Positions 35,426 through 45,379 are shown, numbered from the stretch's first letter. The stretch is 64,000 nucleotides of DNA from Sporosarcina sp. JAI121 (GCF_013408665.1 NZ_JACCCL010000001.1:124001-188000), one strand, 5' to 3'. Numbers and translations are program-made. Notes: a model not told the origin generated them from the letters alone.

Positions 35426-35934
35426 GGACGCTTCATGTCGTCGGGTTTAAAGATAGCGGCAAGACGACACTCATTGCGAGATGGGTCTGTTTATTGAAAA
35501 GTAAAGGCTTTTCAGTCGCTGTATTGAAGCATCACGGCCACGGAGGATTGCCTGCCATGCCGGATTCTTCAACGGATTCGATGCGGTTTTTCGAAAGTGG
35601 TGCAGACGTTTCGGTTGTTGCAGGAGGCGGCGCGGTTCAATTGCTGTTGAATGAAGAGCCACAATTCGCAGCGTTGAAGGAGCTGACAGCAATCGGTAAA
35701 CCGGATATTTTACTCATTGAAGGCTATAAGGAAGAACTAGGGGAGAAAGTTGTCCTGCTAAAGGAAGCGGATGATTGGCTCGCATTATGCGAATTGGATG
35801 GCATTCAACTTGTCATCGGATTTCCGGAAATAGCAACTGATATTTCGCATATTAAATCCAGGCTGGATATGGAAGAGCTGGATTCGTGGTTGCTTGAATG
35901 GATGGAAAAGGAGGATGGCAATGAAACCGTTTGA
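35422..35934 (+). CDS. mobB: Molybdopterin-guanine dinucleotide biosynthesis protein MobB
   Basis: The protein of about 170 residues is a P-loop GTPase (HVVGFKDSGKTTLIARWV) with KHHGHGG and ILLIEGYK, typical of MobB. The ATG at 35422 overlaps the moeA stop as ATGA; another in-frame ATG at 35413 would add three residues. It overlaps moaE by 14 bases. Confidence 0.9.
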   Translation: MRTLHVVGFKDSGKTTLIARWVCLLKSKGFSVAVLKHHGHGGLPAMPDSSTDSMRFFESGADVSVVAGGGAVQLLLNEEPQFAALKELTAIGKPDILLIEGYKEELGEKVVLLKEADDWLALCELDGIQLVIGFPEIATDISHIKSRLDMEELDSWLLEWMEKEDGNETV

Positions 35935-36361
35935 AATTGTTGAAACGCCGATTGAACCGCAAAAATACTCCGATTACGTTCTGCATGCCGGTGCTGGTGC
36001 CGTCACTGTTTTCACAGGGCATGTGCGGGAATGGACGCACGGGATTCGTACATTATATTTGTCATATGAGGCGTACATTCCGATGGCGGAAAAGAAACTG
36101 GCGCAAATCGGTGCGGAAATGGAAGCGAAATGGCCCGGCGTGAAAGCGGCAATCGCTCATCGAATCGGGGAGATGCATATTTCAGATATCGCCGTCGTCA
36201 TTGCGGTTTCATCACCGCACCGCAAAGCGGCCTATGAAGCGAATGAATATGCTATTGAGCGCATCAAGGAAGTCGTACCCATCTGGAAAAAGGAGATTTG
36301 GGAAGACGGCGAAGAATGGATTGGCGGTCAAAAAAAGTATCCGGAAAAGGGGATTGAGTAG
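35921..36361 (+). CDS. moaE: Molybdopterin synthase catalytic subunit MoaE
   Basis: With ATG 35921, behind AAGGAGGATGGCA, the product has 146 residues. MoaE motifs are FTGHVREWT, YLSYEAYIPMAEKKL, HRIGEMHISDIAVVIAVSSP, HRKAAYEANEYAIERIK and WKKEIWEDGEEWIG. It transfers sulfur from MoaD thiocarboxylate to the precursor. moaD follows after two bases. Confidence 0.93.
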   Translation: MKPFEIVETPIEPQKYSDYVLHAGAGAVTVFTGHVREWTHGIRTLYLSYEAYIPMAEKKLAQIGAEMEAKWPGVKAAIAHRIGEMHISDIAVVIAVSSPHRKAAYEANEYAIERIKEVVPIWKKEIWEDGEEWIGGQKKYPEKGIE

Positions 36362-36363
36362 AA

Positions 36364-36597
36364 TTGATCAAAGTGAGCTATTTTGCAAGGCTGCGTGAAC
36401 TGACTGGCAAGCCGGGAGAAACGATCGACCGGGAATCGATGACTGTCCGCGAATTGCTGGACTGGGCGGAAACGGCGTATCCGGGTTTTGGGAAGGATAC
36501 CGTGCATGTTGCAGTGAATGAAGAGTATGCCTTAAAGGAAGATATCATCCAGTCGGGTGATATATGTGCATTCATTCCACCTGTGAGTGGAGGATGA
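36364..36597 (+). CDS. moaD: Molybdopterin synthase sulfur carrier MoaD
   Basis: The 77-residue ubiquitin-like protein ends in the required Gly-Gly (PPVSGG). MoaE and MoeB genes are adjacent. The TTG start at 36364 has AAAAGGGGATTGAG upstream. It overlaps mobA by four bases. Confidence 0.92.
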   Translation: MIKVSYFARLRELTGKPGETIDRESMTVRELLDWAETAYPGFGKDTVHVAVNEEYALKEDIIQSGDICAFIPPVSGG

Positions 36598-37190
36598 CGA
36601 GGACGGTCGGCATCGTTCTTGCCGGTGGACAATCACGGCGGTTCGGTTCCCCGAAAGCGTTCGCTAAACTGGGAGAGCAGTATTTTTATGATAGAGCGAA
36701 GGATGCTTTGGAGGCAAGCTGTGATGAGGTCATTGTCGTGACGCGACAAGATCTATTTGAACGTTTCCGAGTTGGCGAGGAAGTTATTTTTGATAAACCG
36801 GAGTATGCAGGACTCGGTCCGCTTGCAGGGATCCTGTCCGTGATGGAATCCGTGGAAGCGGACCGCTATGCGGTGTTGCCGTGTGACATGCCGTATGTAG
36901 ATAGCCGGGCCATGTCAAAGTTGGTGGAGCACCACGAAAAAGGTGTCACTGCGGTTGTTTCGGATGGACGGTATCATCCGCTCGTATCCATTTGGGATCA
37001 GCAATTAAAAAGGGCACTGAAAAAATCATTGGAAAGCGGCCAGCTAAGTGTTATGGGGTTACTTACTCAGAGTGATGTAGTGTGGATAAATGGAAATGCC
37101 TTGACCGACGATGAAAAGCGGATGTTCACAAACGTGAATACACCGGAAACCCTGGAAAGGGGATGTAGCTTTGGAAGCAATTATAGATAG
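36594..37190 (+). CDS. mobA: Molybdenum cofactor guanylyltransferase MobA
   Basis: With ATG 36594, after GTGGAGG, the product has 198 residues. Nucleotidyltransferase motifs are [35 protein letters not shown] and VLPCDMPYV. It attaches GMP to the molybdenum cofactor for DMSO-reductase family enzymes such as nitrate reductase. It overlaps moaA by 20 bases. Confidence 0.92.
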   Translation: MTRTVGIVLAGGQSRRFGSPKAFAKLGEQYFYDRAKDALEASCDEVIVVTRQDLFERFRVGEEVIFDKPEYAGLGPLAGILSVMESVEADRYAVLPCDMPYVDSRAMSKLVEHHEKGVTAVVSDGRYHPLVSIWDQQLKRALKKSLESGQLSVMGLLTQSDVVWINGNALTDDEKRMFTNVNTPETLERGCSFGSNYR

Positions 37191-38181
37191 GCTCGGTCGA
37201 CCGATACGGGACCTTCGGATTTCCGTCACGGATCGATGTAATTTCAGATGTGCCTACTGCATGCCGAAAGAAGTTTTTGGTGATGATTATGTGTTTCTGC
37301 CAAAAAACGAACTTCTTTCCTTTGAAGAAATCGAGCGGTTCGCCAAATTGTTTGCCTTACTCGGCGTGAAGAAGCTCCGTTTGACGGGTGGCGAGCCGCT
37401 CATGCGGCGTGATCTGCCGAAATTGATTGAAAAGCTGATGAAGATTGAAGGAATTGAAGATATCGGTTTGACGACGAATGGTGTGTTGCTTAAACAATAC
37501 GCCCAGTCCCTTTATGACGCTGGTCTTCGAAGGTTGAACATGAGCCTCGATGCACTTGACCCGGATATTTTCGGGAAATTGAATGGGCGGGGGATTAAAC
37601 CGGACCTGATTCTTTCGAATATTGATTATGCGCAGAAAGTCGGTTTTGAAATCAAAGTGAATATGGTTGTTCAAAAAGGCATCAATGAGGGAGAAATCAT
37701 TCCTATGGCCGCTTATTTCAAAGAGCGGGATATCACGCTGCGGTTCATCGAATTCATGGACGTCGGCAATGATAATGGATGGAGCTTTGAAAAGGTTGTG
37801 ACGAAAAAAGAGATTTACGACATGATTTCCGCTGTTCACGATATTGAACCGGCAGATGAGGATTATTATGGTGAAGTTGCGAAAAGGTATAGATATTTGG
37901 ATAATAAGGCACAAGTCGGTTTCATCACATCCGTTTCGGAGTCGTTTTGTTCGACGTGCACAAGGTCTAGGCTGTCATCGGACGGCAAACTGTATACGTG
38001 TCTGTTTGCATCGGAAGGGTTCGATTTAAGGGAATTGATTCGCAGTGGAATGACGGATGCAGAACTGCTGGACGTTATTACAGGCATATGGGAACGCCGC
38101 GGCGACCGTTATTCGGATGAGCGCACCGAACAAACAGCACAATACCGGAAGAAGATAGGTATGAGTTATATAGGTGGATGA
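37171..38181 (+). CDS. moaA: GTP 3',8-cyclase MoaA
   Basis: The 336-residue radical SAM protein has the N-terminal cluster motif CNFRCAYC (C23, C27, C30). The C-terminal cluster segment is [20 protein letters not shown], and the protein ends in the MoaA-typical Gly-Gly. It makes 3',8-cyclo-GTP, the first step of cofactor synthesis, with MoaC. TTG 37171 follows AAAGGGGATG. A strong terminator follows. Confidence 0.94.
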   Translation: MEAIIDRLGRPIRDLRISVTDRCNFRCAYCMPKEVFGDDYVFLPKNELLSFEEIERFAKLFALLGVKKLRLTGGEPLMRRDLPKLIEKLMKIEGIEDIGLTTNGVLLKQYAQSLYDAGLRRLNMSLDALDPDIFGKLNGRGIKPDLILSNIDYAQKVGFEIKVNMVVQKGINEGEIIPMAAYFKERDITLRFIEFMDVGNDNGWSFEKVVTKKEIYDMISAVHDIEPADEDYYGEVAKRYRYLDNKAQVGFITSVSESFCSTCTRSRLSSDGKLYTCLFASEGFDLRELIRSGMTDAELLDVITGIWERRGDRYSDERTEQTAQYRKKIGMSYIGG

Positions 38182-38235
38182 AGGAAGCGATGTTTAGTTT
38201 ATCGGAAAAAGTTGCTTACTCCTTTCTAATATCAA

Positions 38236-38270
38236 AAGCGGATTGCCCCTAATCTGGGCAATCCGCTTTC
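38236..38270. terminator. Bidirectional terminator between moaA and tctA
   Basis: AAAGCGGATTGCCC (38236-38249) pairs perfectly with GGGCAATCCGCTTT (38257-38270). Both converging operons end here. Confidence 0.85.
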
Positions 38271-38287
38271 GTAATGTACGTTCTTTA

Positions 38288-39814
38288 TTAACCTTCATCT
38301 TCCACAATTACCGAGCGTCCTTTCAGTTTCAACAACATTGGAACGAGAAGCCATAACGCAGCTACAATAAGGAAAGCAAGTGATAGCGGCTTTGTGAAGA
38401 AGATGCTGAATTCACCGTTTGAAATGGTGAGTGCCCGTCGCATATTATTTTCAATCATCGGTCCCAGTACAAGTGCCAAAACTAGTGGAGCTACTGGATA
38501 ATCATTTTTTGATAATAAATAACCGGCCACGCCACATCCAAGTAACAAATACAAATCGAAAGTCGTGTACTGAACCGCGTATACGCCGAAAAATGAAATG
38601 GCAATAATGATTGGCAATAAATATTTCTTAGGCGTTTGAATGACTTTCGCAAACACACGAACGAGTGGCATATTCAGTACTAACAGCATCAAGTTACCGA
38701 TAAACATACTAGCGATGAGTCCCCATGCGATATCGGGATGCTCGTCAAAAAGGAGTGGGCCTGGTTGAACGTTATACATGATCAAAGCGCCCATCAAGAT
38801 GGCGGTTGTACCAGAACCGGGAATTCCCAATGTAAGTAAAGGGATCATTGCACCGCCGGAAGCTGCATTATTCGCTGATTCTGGACCCGCTACTCCGGCA
38901 ATGTTTCCTTTCCCGAAACTTTCGGGGTTTTTACTGAACTTTTTCTCCGTTATATAGGAGAAGAAAGATGCGAGTGTTGCCCCTGCACCTGGAAGCACCC
39001 CGATGAAAAATCCAAGCAAGGAACCGCGAACAATAGGTACAGCGCTGTCTTTCATATCTTGTTTAGTAGGAAGGATCCGATTGATTTTTGCAATCGCCCC
39101 ATCTTCTTTGTCACGTTCTAATATCGTATTGAAAACTTCACCGAGTGCAAATAACCCAACAGCAATTGTTAAAAACTCTAGCCCGGAAAAAAGAATCGGT
39201 TGATTGTATGTAAAACGGGCGATTCCTGAAACGGCGTCAATGCCGATTGTGCCAAGCATAAGACCGAAAACGGTCATCATTAGCGCCTTCGTCATCGATT
39301 TTCCTGCGAGCCCGCTTACCGCGGCTAACCCTAATAGCATTAAAGAGAAATATTCTGCTGGACCGAACTTGATTGCCACATTGGAAAGCGGTTGTGCTAG
39401 TAGCACAAGGCCAATCAGGGAAATGACTCCGGCGCAAAATGAACCGATTGCGGAGATAGCGAGAGCTGCACCGGCACGTCCTTGTCGTGCCATCTGGTAT
39501 CCGTCTAGTGTCGTGACGACCGATGAAGATTCACCGGGGGTGTTCAATAAAATCGATGTCGTGGAACCCCCATACATTGCCCCATAATAGACGCCGGCGA
39601 GTAAAATGATTGAACTGGCAGCGGCTGCACTTGTCGGCATTCCTGAAGTGATGGTTGCAGTAACAGGGATAAGGAGGGCGACTCCGCTCATCGGACCGAT
39701 GCCGGGTAATACGCCGACAGCCGTCCCAATTATGACACCGACGAATGCAAATAATAGATTATGCCATTGGAATGCGATGCCGAATCCATCGGCTAAAAAT
39801 TGTAAAGTGCTCAT
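38288..39814 (-). CDS. tctA: Tripartite tricarboxylate transporter large permease TctA
   Basis: The 508-residue protein has about 12 membrane segments and the TctA signatures GVLPGIGPMSGVALLIPVTA, YGGSTTSILLNTPGESSSVV and GFFIGVLPGAGATLASFFSY. It is the ion-coupled channel for a citrate-like acid taken up with TctB and TctC. It is the last gene of a citAB-tctCBA set. Confidence 0.93.
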   Translation of the reverse strand: MSTLQFLADGFGIAFQWHNLLFAFVGVIIGTAVGVLPGIGPMSGVALLIPVTATITSGMPTSAAAASSIILLAGVYYGAMYGGSTTSILLNTPGESSSVVTTLDGYQMARQGRAGAALAISAIGSFCAGVISLIGLVLLAQPLSNVAIKFGPAEYFSLMLLGLAAVSGLAGKSMTKALMMTVFGLMLGTIGIDAVSGIARFTYNQPILFSGLEFLTIAVGLFALGEVFNTILERDKEDGAIAKINRILPTKQDMKDSAVPIVRGSLLGFFIGVLPGAGATLASFFSYITEKKFSKNPESFGKGNIAGVAGPESANNAASGGAMIPLLTLGIPGSGTTAILMGALIMYNVQPGPLLFDEHPDIAWGLIASMFIGNLMLLVLNMPLVRVFAKVIQTPKKYLLPIIIAISFFGVYAVQYTTFDLYLLLGCGVAGYLLSKNDYPVAPLVLALVLGPMIENNMRRALTISNGEFSIFFTKPLSLAFLIVAALWLLVPMLLKLKGRSVIVEDEG

Positions 39815-39832
39815 AACTTGACTCCTTTCACA

Positions 39833-40282
39833 CTAAAATACGGGGAATCCTGGCAATGACCCGCCAAGAAGTTTCGAGAACAAATAATAAATTCCGAATG
39901 AAAATGCCGCTGCAATGACGAAGGAAGGCAGTAGTCGCCCACGTTCCATCGTTTGGAAAGAAATAAGTAAAAATAAGAACGTTGAGATGACGTATCCGAC
40001 CTTTTCCAATAGAAATGCATACAAAACCGCGCTGATAATGATAATAAAGAATTTCTTATATTGAAGCTTCATTCCAGATGGTGTTTCAGTTTTGTACGTA
40101 AATGTCTCGTAAAGCAGTCGCAAACTCAATAGAATAAGAATAGCGCCAAGCCACATTGGAAAGATTTTCGGTCCAACCGATGAACCATACGCACTGTCCG
40201 AAATTTTTTGGCTTTCAATTACAAATAAAAGACCAATCAGTAAAAAGGCGACGCTGCTGTATCGATCGAACGTTTTACTCAT
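39833..40282 (-). CDS. tctB: Tripartite tricarboxylate transporter small permease TctB
   Basis: This protein of about 149 residues has four membrane segments, typical of TctB. The ATG at 40282 is preferred: an upstream GTG at 40294 lies within the GGGGAGG ribosome binding site. It lies between tctC (57 bases) and tctA (18 bases). Confidence 0.88.
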   Translation of the reverse strand: MSKTFDRYSSVAFLLIGLLFVIESQKISDSAYGSSVGPKIFPMWLGAILILLSLRLLYETFTYKTETPSGMKLQYKKFFIIIISAVLYAFLLEKVGYVISTFLFLLISFQTMERGRLLPSFVIAAAFSFGIYYLFSKLLGGSLPGFPVF

Positions 40283-40338
40283 AGTCTTTGACACCTCCCC
40301 AAATAGAAAAGGCGACCGCTGAAGCCGCCTGAATAATG

Positions 40339-41358
40339 TTATTTTTGCATTCCGAGTGCTGTTAATAATTCCACGATCACTTTGTCTTGTTCTTCCAAAT
40401 AGGTCGTGAAGTCATCAGCATTACGGTATTCGCTTTCCCAACCATTCTTCTCTAATTCTGCTTTCCACTCATCAGTTTCCACCATTTCGGCTAGCTTCTC
40501 AGACCAATAGTCAGAAGCTGTTTCAGACATTTCTTTCGGACCGAAAATACCGCGCCAAATTGTGAATTCAGCGTCAATCCCTTCTTCTTTAAAAGTCGGG
40601 ACTTCAGTTAATTCACCTCCTAGACGTTCTGAAGCACTGACAGCGAGAACACGGACGTCGCCGGATTTCATATACGCTCCAATAGTGGATGCATCTGTAG
40701 CGATAACATCTGCATTTCCTCCAAGCAACGCAGCGACAGCTTCTCCGCCGCCATCGTATGATACATATTTAACCGTTTTTGGATCAAGTCCATATTCAAA
40801 TGCGGGCAAAACACCAACGAGATGGTCCATCGATCCAGGAGCGGATCCGCCGGCAAGTGTAACCGATTTAGCATCTTTCTTAATAGCTTCCAACACATCT
40901 TTCAATGTCTTGAACTCCGAGTCCGCCTTGACGACGATTGCCCCGTAGTCACGTGTCAGTTGTGCCAAAGGCGTTGTATCTTTATAGCCATAGGGACTGT
41001 TTCCCTCCGCTTTGTTGTTGTTAATTAAAATCGGTGGAGATTTAACAAGAAGAACGTAATCATTTTTGATTTCTTTTGTTGCAAATTCCGCCATGTAAAC
41101 GGCACCGCCGCCGCCCGGTTTGTTTTCGACTACGACTGACTTATCGATTAACTTCGTTTCGCTCATCGATTTTGCAATTGCTCGGGCAGTCAAGTCCCAT
41201 CCGCCGCCTGCGCCGGATGGAGCAACAATTGTTATATTACTTTCCGGATATTTCGATGTAGTGCTTTCTGCTTTACCTTCAGATTCGTCTGCCGAACATG
41301 CTGCAAGACTGAGTGCCAACATACTAGCCAACGCAACCGTCGTAAGTTTTTTCCACAT
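40339..41358 (-). CDS. tctC: Tripartite tricarboxylate transporter binding lipoprotein TctC
   Basis: With ATG 41358 the protein has 339 residues and a lipoprotein signal (LSLAAC). The Bug/TctC fold follows, with ITIVAPSGAGGGWDLTARAI, VVENKPGGGGAVYMAEFA and GGSAPGSMDHLVG. It binds the organic acid outside the cell. It follows the two-component pair on the same strand. Confidence 0.9.
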   Translation of the reverse strand: MWKKLTTVALASMLALSLAACSADESEGKAESTTSKYPESNITIVAPSGAGGGWDLTARAIAKSMSETKLIDKSVVVENKPGGGGAVYMAEFATKEIKNDYVLLVKSPPILINNNKAEGNSPYGYKDTTPLAQLTRDYGAIVVKADSEFKTLKDVLEAIKKDAKSVTLAGGSAPGSMDHLVGVLPAFEYGLDPKTVKYVSYDGGGEAVAALLGGNADVIATDASTIGAYMKSGDVRVLAVSASERLGGELTEVPTFKEEGIDAEFTIWRGIFGPKEMSETASDYWSEKLAEMVETDEWKAELEKNGWESEYRNADDFTTYLEEQDKVIVELLTALGMQK

Positions 41359-41498
41359 CTTCTTATAATCCCCCTTATAATTAAAAATGATGACAGCGTT
41401 TTCATTCGCTGTCATCAATCTATCAGAATATTTATTAAATTAAAAGTTAACGTATATAAGTTTGATAATGGAGGTAAACGTCATTTTGTTCATACTGT

Positions 41499-42191
41499 TC
41501 ACCGTTTTTTGATAAAATATCTTCTTTCTGGGCGTCCCACCGAACCGTATAGAAGTTCCGTAAATGCCCGTTTTTCCGTGACGAGGTATTCCAAATAACG
41601 TCTCGCGGTCGAACGGCTCACACCGATTTCCAATCCGAGTGTTTCTGCAGTAATTCCGCCTTCTATATTTTTAATATGGCTCACTACTTTTTCTTTTGTT
41701 ATCGGGTCGATTCCTTTTGGTGGGATGATATCCGGATTTGATGAGGCGGATGGTGCTTTATTCCAAAGGGATTTGATGGTGTCCTCCTGCATGAGCCCTT
41801 CACCTGCAAGTGTTTCCCTTTTTTCCTTGTAAGAGAGAAGGCTCTCTCTAAACCGATCGAATGTGAGCGGTTTTAAAATATAGTCGATAACCCCATGGCG
41901 GAATGCCTTTTTTACGATTTCGATTTCTGCCGCTGCGGTTATAAAAATAATATCTGTTTCCGGGCTGTTTTCGTGGATGAACCCCATCAGCTCCGTGCCG
42001 AGCACATCGGGCAAATAGACATCCAACAACACAAGGTCCGGTAATAATGATGCAATCCAGTCTTTCGCTTCGTCGCCGGTATGTGCGGAACCTACGACAG
42101 TGAAGCCATCTATTTTTTCGATGAACCGTTTATGGATGTCGGCAATTCTTCTATCATCTTCAATGATTAAGATTTCAATTGGATTCGTCAT
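41499..42191 (-). CDS. CitB/DcuR-type response regulator
   Basis: With ATG 42191, behind AAAGGAGGATTTTCAT, the protein has 230 residues. It has a receiver domain (D57 in LVLLDVYLPDVLG) and a C-terminal helix-turn-helix (ITAETLGLEIGVSRSTARRY). This is the CitT/DcuR type that controls carboxylate transport. Its gene start overlaps the kinase end by 17 bases. tctC starts 140 bases downstream, so TctCBA is the likely target. Confidence 0.9.
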   Translation of the reverse strand: MTNPIEILIIEDDRRIADIHKRFIEKIDGFTVVGSAHTGDEAKDWIASLLPDLVLLDVYLPDVLGTELMGFIHENSPETDIIFITAAAEIEIVKKAFRHGVIDYILKPLTFDRFRESLLSYKEKRETLAGEGLMQEDTIKSLWNKAPSASSNPDIIPPKGIDPITKEKVVSHIKNIEGGITAETLGLEIGVSRSTARRYLEYLVTEKRAFTELLYGSVGRPERRYFIKKR

Positions 42192-43794
42192 ATGAAAATC
42201 CTCCTTTCGGTATGGAAATGATGAACAGTGCACCGCCCAAATCCCCTTTTTCAAGCGTAACGGAACCACCGAGATCCTTCACATTTTCTGCTACTTTCAC
42301 AAGTCCGTATCCGCGGTCTTCCCGGTCCTTTGTCGATACCTTTTCTTGGAATAGTACATCCAGCACTTCATTGGAAATTCCCGACCCTGAATCCTCCACT
42401 TCAATTAAGATTTCTTCGCCGTTATCCAATATGAAGATGCGCACCATCCGCTTTTCCTCAGGATAAGAATCGGTTGCTTCAAAAGCATTTGTAACTAAGT
42501 TTCCTATGATTGAAACAAAATGATTTTTTTCCAAGTGTTTTGGAAGTTCCTTTAAGAAACTATCCTCATCAAGAAGGAAGCGCACTTTTAATTCTTTTGC
42601 CCGATTGAAGAAACCGATGACGATCCCACCGAGAAACGGATCTTGCAACCGCTTTGTTACAAACTGGATGAGGGATTGATGTTCAGCCGTCTCATCGTGA
42701 ATCAAGCTCAGCGCCTCGTCGTATGAATTGAGCTGAATAAGTCCTGAAATGGTATATAGGAAATTTGTGTATTCATGGGTTTGTGCCCGAAGCGCTTCCG
42801 TATATCGTTTCACTTGCGATAATTCCATTGCAAGCTGGTCAATGTCCGATTGTAAACGGAAAGTTGAAACCGCACCGACAATCTGTTCGCCGACACGAAT
42901 CGGTATGCGGTTTACTATTACCTTTTTACCATGAATCTCCATCGGTCGATCGAGATGCCTTTCTCCCGTTTCGAGTACTTTCGGAAGGAGGGTGTTAGGA
43001 AGCACTTCCTGAATCGTTCGGCCGATTAGTTCAGTCTGATTGGGTAGGGAAAGCGTCTCATAAGCGGCCATATTCACTGTCGTAATGATACCTCGGGCGT
43101 CGACCATAATGATTCCTTCCCGTACGGACTCGATTAGCGCATTTCGTTCAGTGAATAAATTCGCTATTTCTGCAGGTTCCAAATTAAAGAGTTCTTTTTT
43201 AATATTACGGGCGAGAACGCTTGAACCAATAATACCTAGGATAATTGCGATAAGTACGATGTAGAAAATGTTATCAACGTACTGGAAAAAAATCGAGGAA
43301 ATATCTTCTTTTAAAAATCCGACGGAGACAACCCCGATAATTTCGCCTTTTTTATTAATTACGGGAGTTTTCCCGCGCAGGGCGGCCCCAAGTGTACCGG
43401 TTGCCTCGGAAATATAGGATTCTCCTAGAAGAAGCGCGCGTTCATTATCATCACCGACCATTTTTTGCCCGATTCGTTCAAGAACGGGATGAGCATATCG
43501 GATGCCTTCGCTATTTCCGATAACGACATATTCGGCTCCCGTTTTTAAGCGCACCGCTTCGGCAATCGGCTGCAATGCGTCCGTTGGATCAGCTTGTCCA
43601 AAGGCCGCGCGGACATCGGGACGGTCCGCGGTCGTCCTCGCTATATCTAACGCCCGTTCTCCAATTTGCTGCTCAATGCCTTGCGACATCGTGAAGTAAA
43701 AGGAAACGCCGATAATAATCGACACTACGGAAACAAAGAGGGCGCCATATGAAAATATGCGTGACTGTAAAGAAATCGGTTTCATGGAGGTCAT
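42175..43794 (-). CDS. CitA/DcuS-type sensor kinase
   Basis: The 539-residue kinase has an N-terminal membrane segment, an extracellular Cache/PAS sensor (about 40-170), a second membrane segment, a cytoplasmic PAS domain (about 210-310), the phospho-His region LRAQTHEYTNFLYTISGLIQ, and an HATPase (NLVTNAFEA, VEDSGSGIS, GYGLVKVAENV). This is the citrate/C4-dicarboxylate sensor family. The upstream ribosome binding site is weak (GAGAG), and a second Met lies three codons later. Confidence 0.9.
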   Translation of the reverse strand: MTSMKPISLQSRIFSYGALFVSVVSIIIGVSFYFTMSQGIEQQIGERALDIARTTADRPDVRAAFGQADPTDALQPIAEAVRLKTGAEYVVIGNSEGIRYAHPVLERIGQKMVGDDNERALLLGESYISEATGTLGAALRGKTPVINKKGEIIGVVSVGFLKEDISSIFFQYVDNIFYIVLIAIILGIIGSSVLARNIKKELFNLEPAEIANLFTERNALIESVREGIIMVDARGIITTVNMAAYETLSLPNQTELIGRTIQEVLPNTLLPKVLETGERHLDRPMEIHGKKVIVNRIPIRVGEQIVGAVSTFRLQSDIDQLAMELSQVKRYTEALRAQTHEYTNFLYTISGLIQLNSYDEALSLIHDETAEHQSLIQFVTKRLQDPFLGGIVIGFFNRAKELKVRFLLDEDSFLKELPKHLEKNHFVSIIGNLVTNAFEATDSYPEEKRMVRIFILDNGEEILIEVEDSGSGISNEVLDVLFQEKVSTKDREDRGYGLVKVAENVKDLGGSVTLEKGDLGGALFIISIPKGGFSYDESN

Positions 43795-43916
43795 CTCTCA
43801 ATCTTGAAGTAATTCATTCCTGCGTGCAGCTGGCAATCTGTTTGAAGCTAATTGCTGATCAAATGCCACTCTTTATATGCTACACTATTGTCAATTATGG
43901 GAATAGGGGGATTCGG

Positions 43917-44879
43917 ATGAAACCAATAATCTTTATAACAAGAAAGCTGGATAATCGAGTGGTAGCGCCGCTTCAGGAGAAGTTTAACGTGCGCATGTGG
44001 GAATCGGAAAGTGAGTCGGTTCCGCGCGCTGTTTTATTGAAAGAAGTGGCTGAGGTAGATGCATTATGGACGGTTGTGTCGGATAGCGTCGATCGGGAGT
44101 TGTTAGAAACGGGGAAGAAGCTGAAAATCGTTGCAAATATGGCGGTCGGTTACAACAATGTCGACCTCGACGCGGCGAGGGAACACGGCGTTTTCGTGAC
44201 GAATACACCGGGCGTGTTGACGGAAACGACGGCGGATCTTGCGTTTGCGCTCCTTCTTGCGACAGCACGTAAACTAATCTTCGCGGAAAGTGAAGTTAGA
44301 AAAGGCAATTGGAATTCGTGGTCTCCGATGCAATATACGGGTATGGATGTCAGCGGTGCGACAATCGGCATTATCGGCATGGGGCGGATCGGCGAAGCGG
44401 TTGCGCGCCGGGCGAAAGGGTTCGATATGCGTGTCCTTTACAATAACCGCAACCGAAAACGTGAAGCGGAAGCGGAGCACGGTTTTGAATTCATGGAACT
44501 GGATAGACTGTTGGCCGAGGCGGACTTTGTTGTCACCCTTGCGCCGCATACGCCGGAAACGGTAGGGCTGATCAGTGCAAGGGAGCTCGGGCTTATGAAA
44601 AGCACGGCAGTTCTCATTAATGTCTCACGGGGCGGAATCGTCGACGAGACAGATTTATATGAAGCGCTGAAGGACGGCACAATTTGGGCGGCAGGGCTCG
44701 ACGTCTTCGAAACAGAACCCGTTCCGCTTGATAACCCGCTTCTCACACTACCGAATGTTACGGTCCTTCCGCACATCGGCAGCGCCAGCATTAAAACACG
44801 TCTTGCAATGATGAACTTGAATGCACAAGCAATTACGGCTGTACTTGAGGGGCGCGAACCGGAAAATCGAATCGTCTGA
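43917..44879 (+). CDS. D-isomer specific 2-hydroxyacid dehydrogenase
   Basis: With ATG 43917, after ATAGGGGGATTCGG, the protein has 320 residues. NAD-binding GMGRIGEAVARRAKG, catalytic Arg in INVSRGGIVDETDL, Glu in FETEPVP, and His in LPHIGSASIKTR are all present. It resembles glyoxylate/hydroxypyruvate reductases. The open frame extends 56 codons upstream across the CitA-like gene's upstream region without a suitable ribosome binding site. Substrate is uncertain. Confidence 0.9.
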   Translation: MKPIIFITRKLDNRVVAPLQEKFNVRMWESESESVPRAVLLKEVAEVDALWTVVSDSVDRELLETGKKLKIVANMAVGYNNVDLDAAREHGVFVTNTPGVLTETTADLAFALLLATARKLIFAESEVRKGNWNSWSPMQYTGMDVSGATIGIIGMGRIGEAVARRAKGFDMRVLYNNRNRKREAEAEHGFEFMELDRLLAEADFVVTLAPHTPETVGLISARELGLMKSTAVLINVSRGGIVDETDLYEALKDGTIWAAGLDVFETEPVPLDNPLLTLPNVTVLPHIGSASIKTRLAMMNLNAQAITAVLEGREPENRIV

Positions 44880-44948
44880 TGAAGGATTCGAATGCATGGA
44901 TGTCGAGTTAATTAAACGTATATTCCAAGTAAAGGAGGAACGAATGAT

Positions 44949-45362
44949 ATGAAAGGTGCAGTTATTCCCTATTTAACGTTCTACGGAGAAGGAAAAGAAG
45001 CGGCCGAATTCTATACAAAATCATTGGGACTCGAGCAAGTCAGAATACAGAAGTATTCAGATGCTAATTTTCCGTATCCACCAGAAGCAGCGGATTACCT
45101 TCTTCATTGCCATTTGAAAAAAGGAGATTTTCAAATCATGCTTGCCGATTCCGCGGACAAGCCGGTTGACAGCGGCAAACATGATATTACCCTCCTTATC
45201 GACTGTGAAAGCGAGGAAGAGGCGGATCGTCTCTATAACGTCCTGCGCGAAGAAGGAAAAGTGCTCATGGAACTGCAAGATATGTTCTGGGGCGCGAAGT
45301 ATGGAAAAGTGAAAGATAAATTTGGTTTTACATGGGATTTGAACTTTGAGAAAGAAAGCTGA
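44949..45362 (+). CDS. VOC family protein (PhnB-like)
   Basis: The 137-residue protein has the two beta-alpha-beta-beta-beta modules of the glyoxalase/VOC fold (IPYLTFYGEGKEAAEFYTKS, LGLEQVRIQKYSD, and C-terminal WGAKYGKVKDKFGFTWDLN). It resembles PhnB-like proteins of unknown reaction. It starts behind AAAGGAGG and is followed by a terminator. Confidence 0.82.
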   Translation: MKGAVIPYLTFYGEGKEAAEFYTKSLGLEQVRIQKYSDANFPYPPEAADYLLHCHLKKGDFQIMLADSADKPVDSGKHDITLLIDCESEEEADRLYNVLREEGKVLMELQDMFWGAKYGKVKDKFGFTWDLNFEKES

Positions 45363-45379
45363 CTTTTGGGATGGCCAAA

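Noticed and set aside
38288..39814. Several long open frames antisense to tctA and other membrane-protein genes
   Set aside because: They mirror hydrophobic coding sequence, lack ribosome binding sites and resemble no family; they are shadows of the real genes.
43749..43916. N-terminal extension of the 2-hydroxyacid dehydrogenase
   Set aside because: It overlaps the start of the divergent CitA-like gene and lacks a ribosome binding site; ATG 43917 has a strong one and matches the family start.
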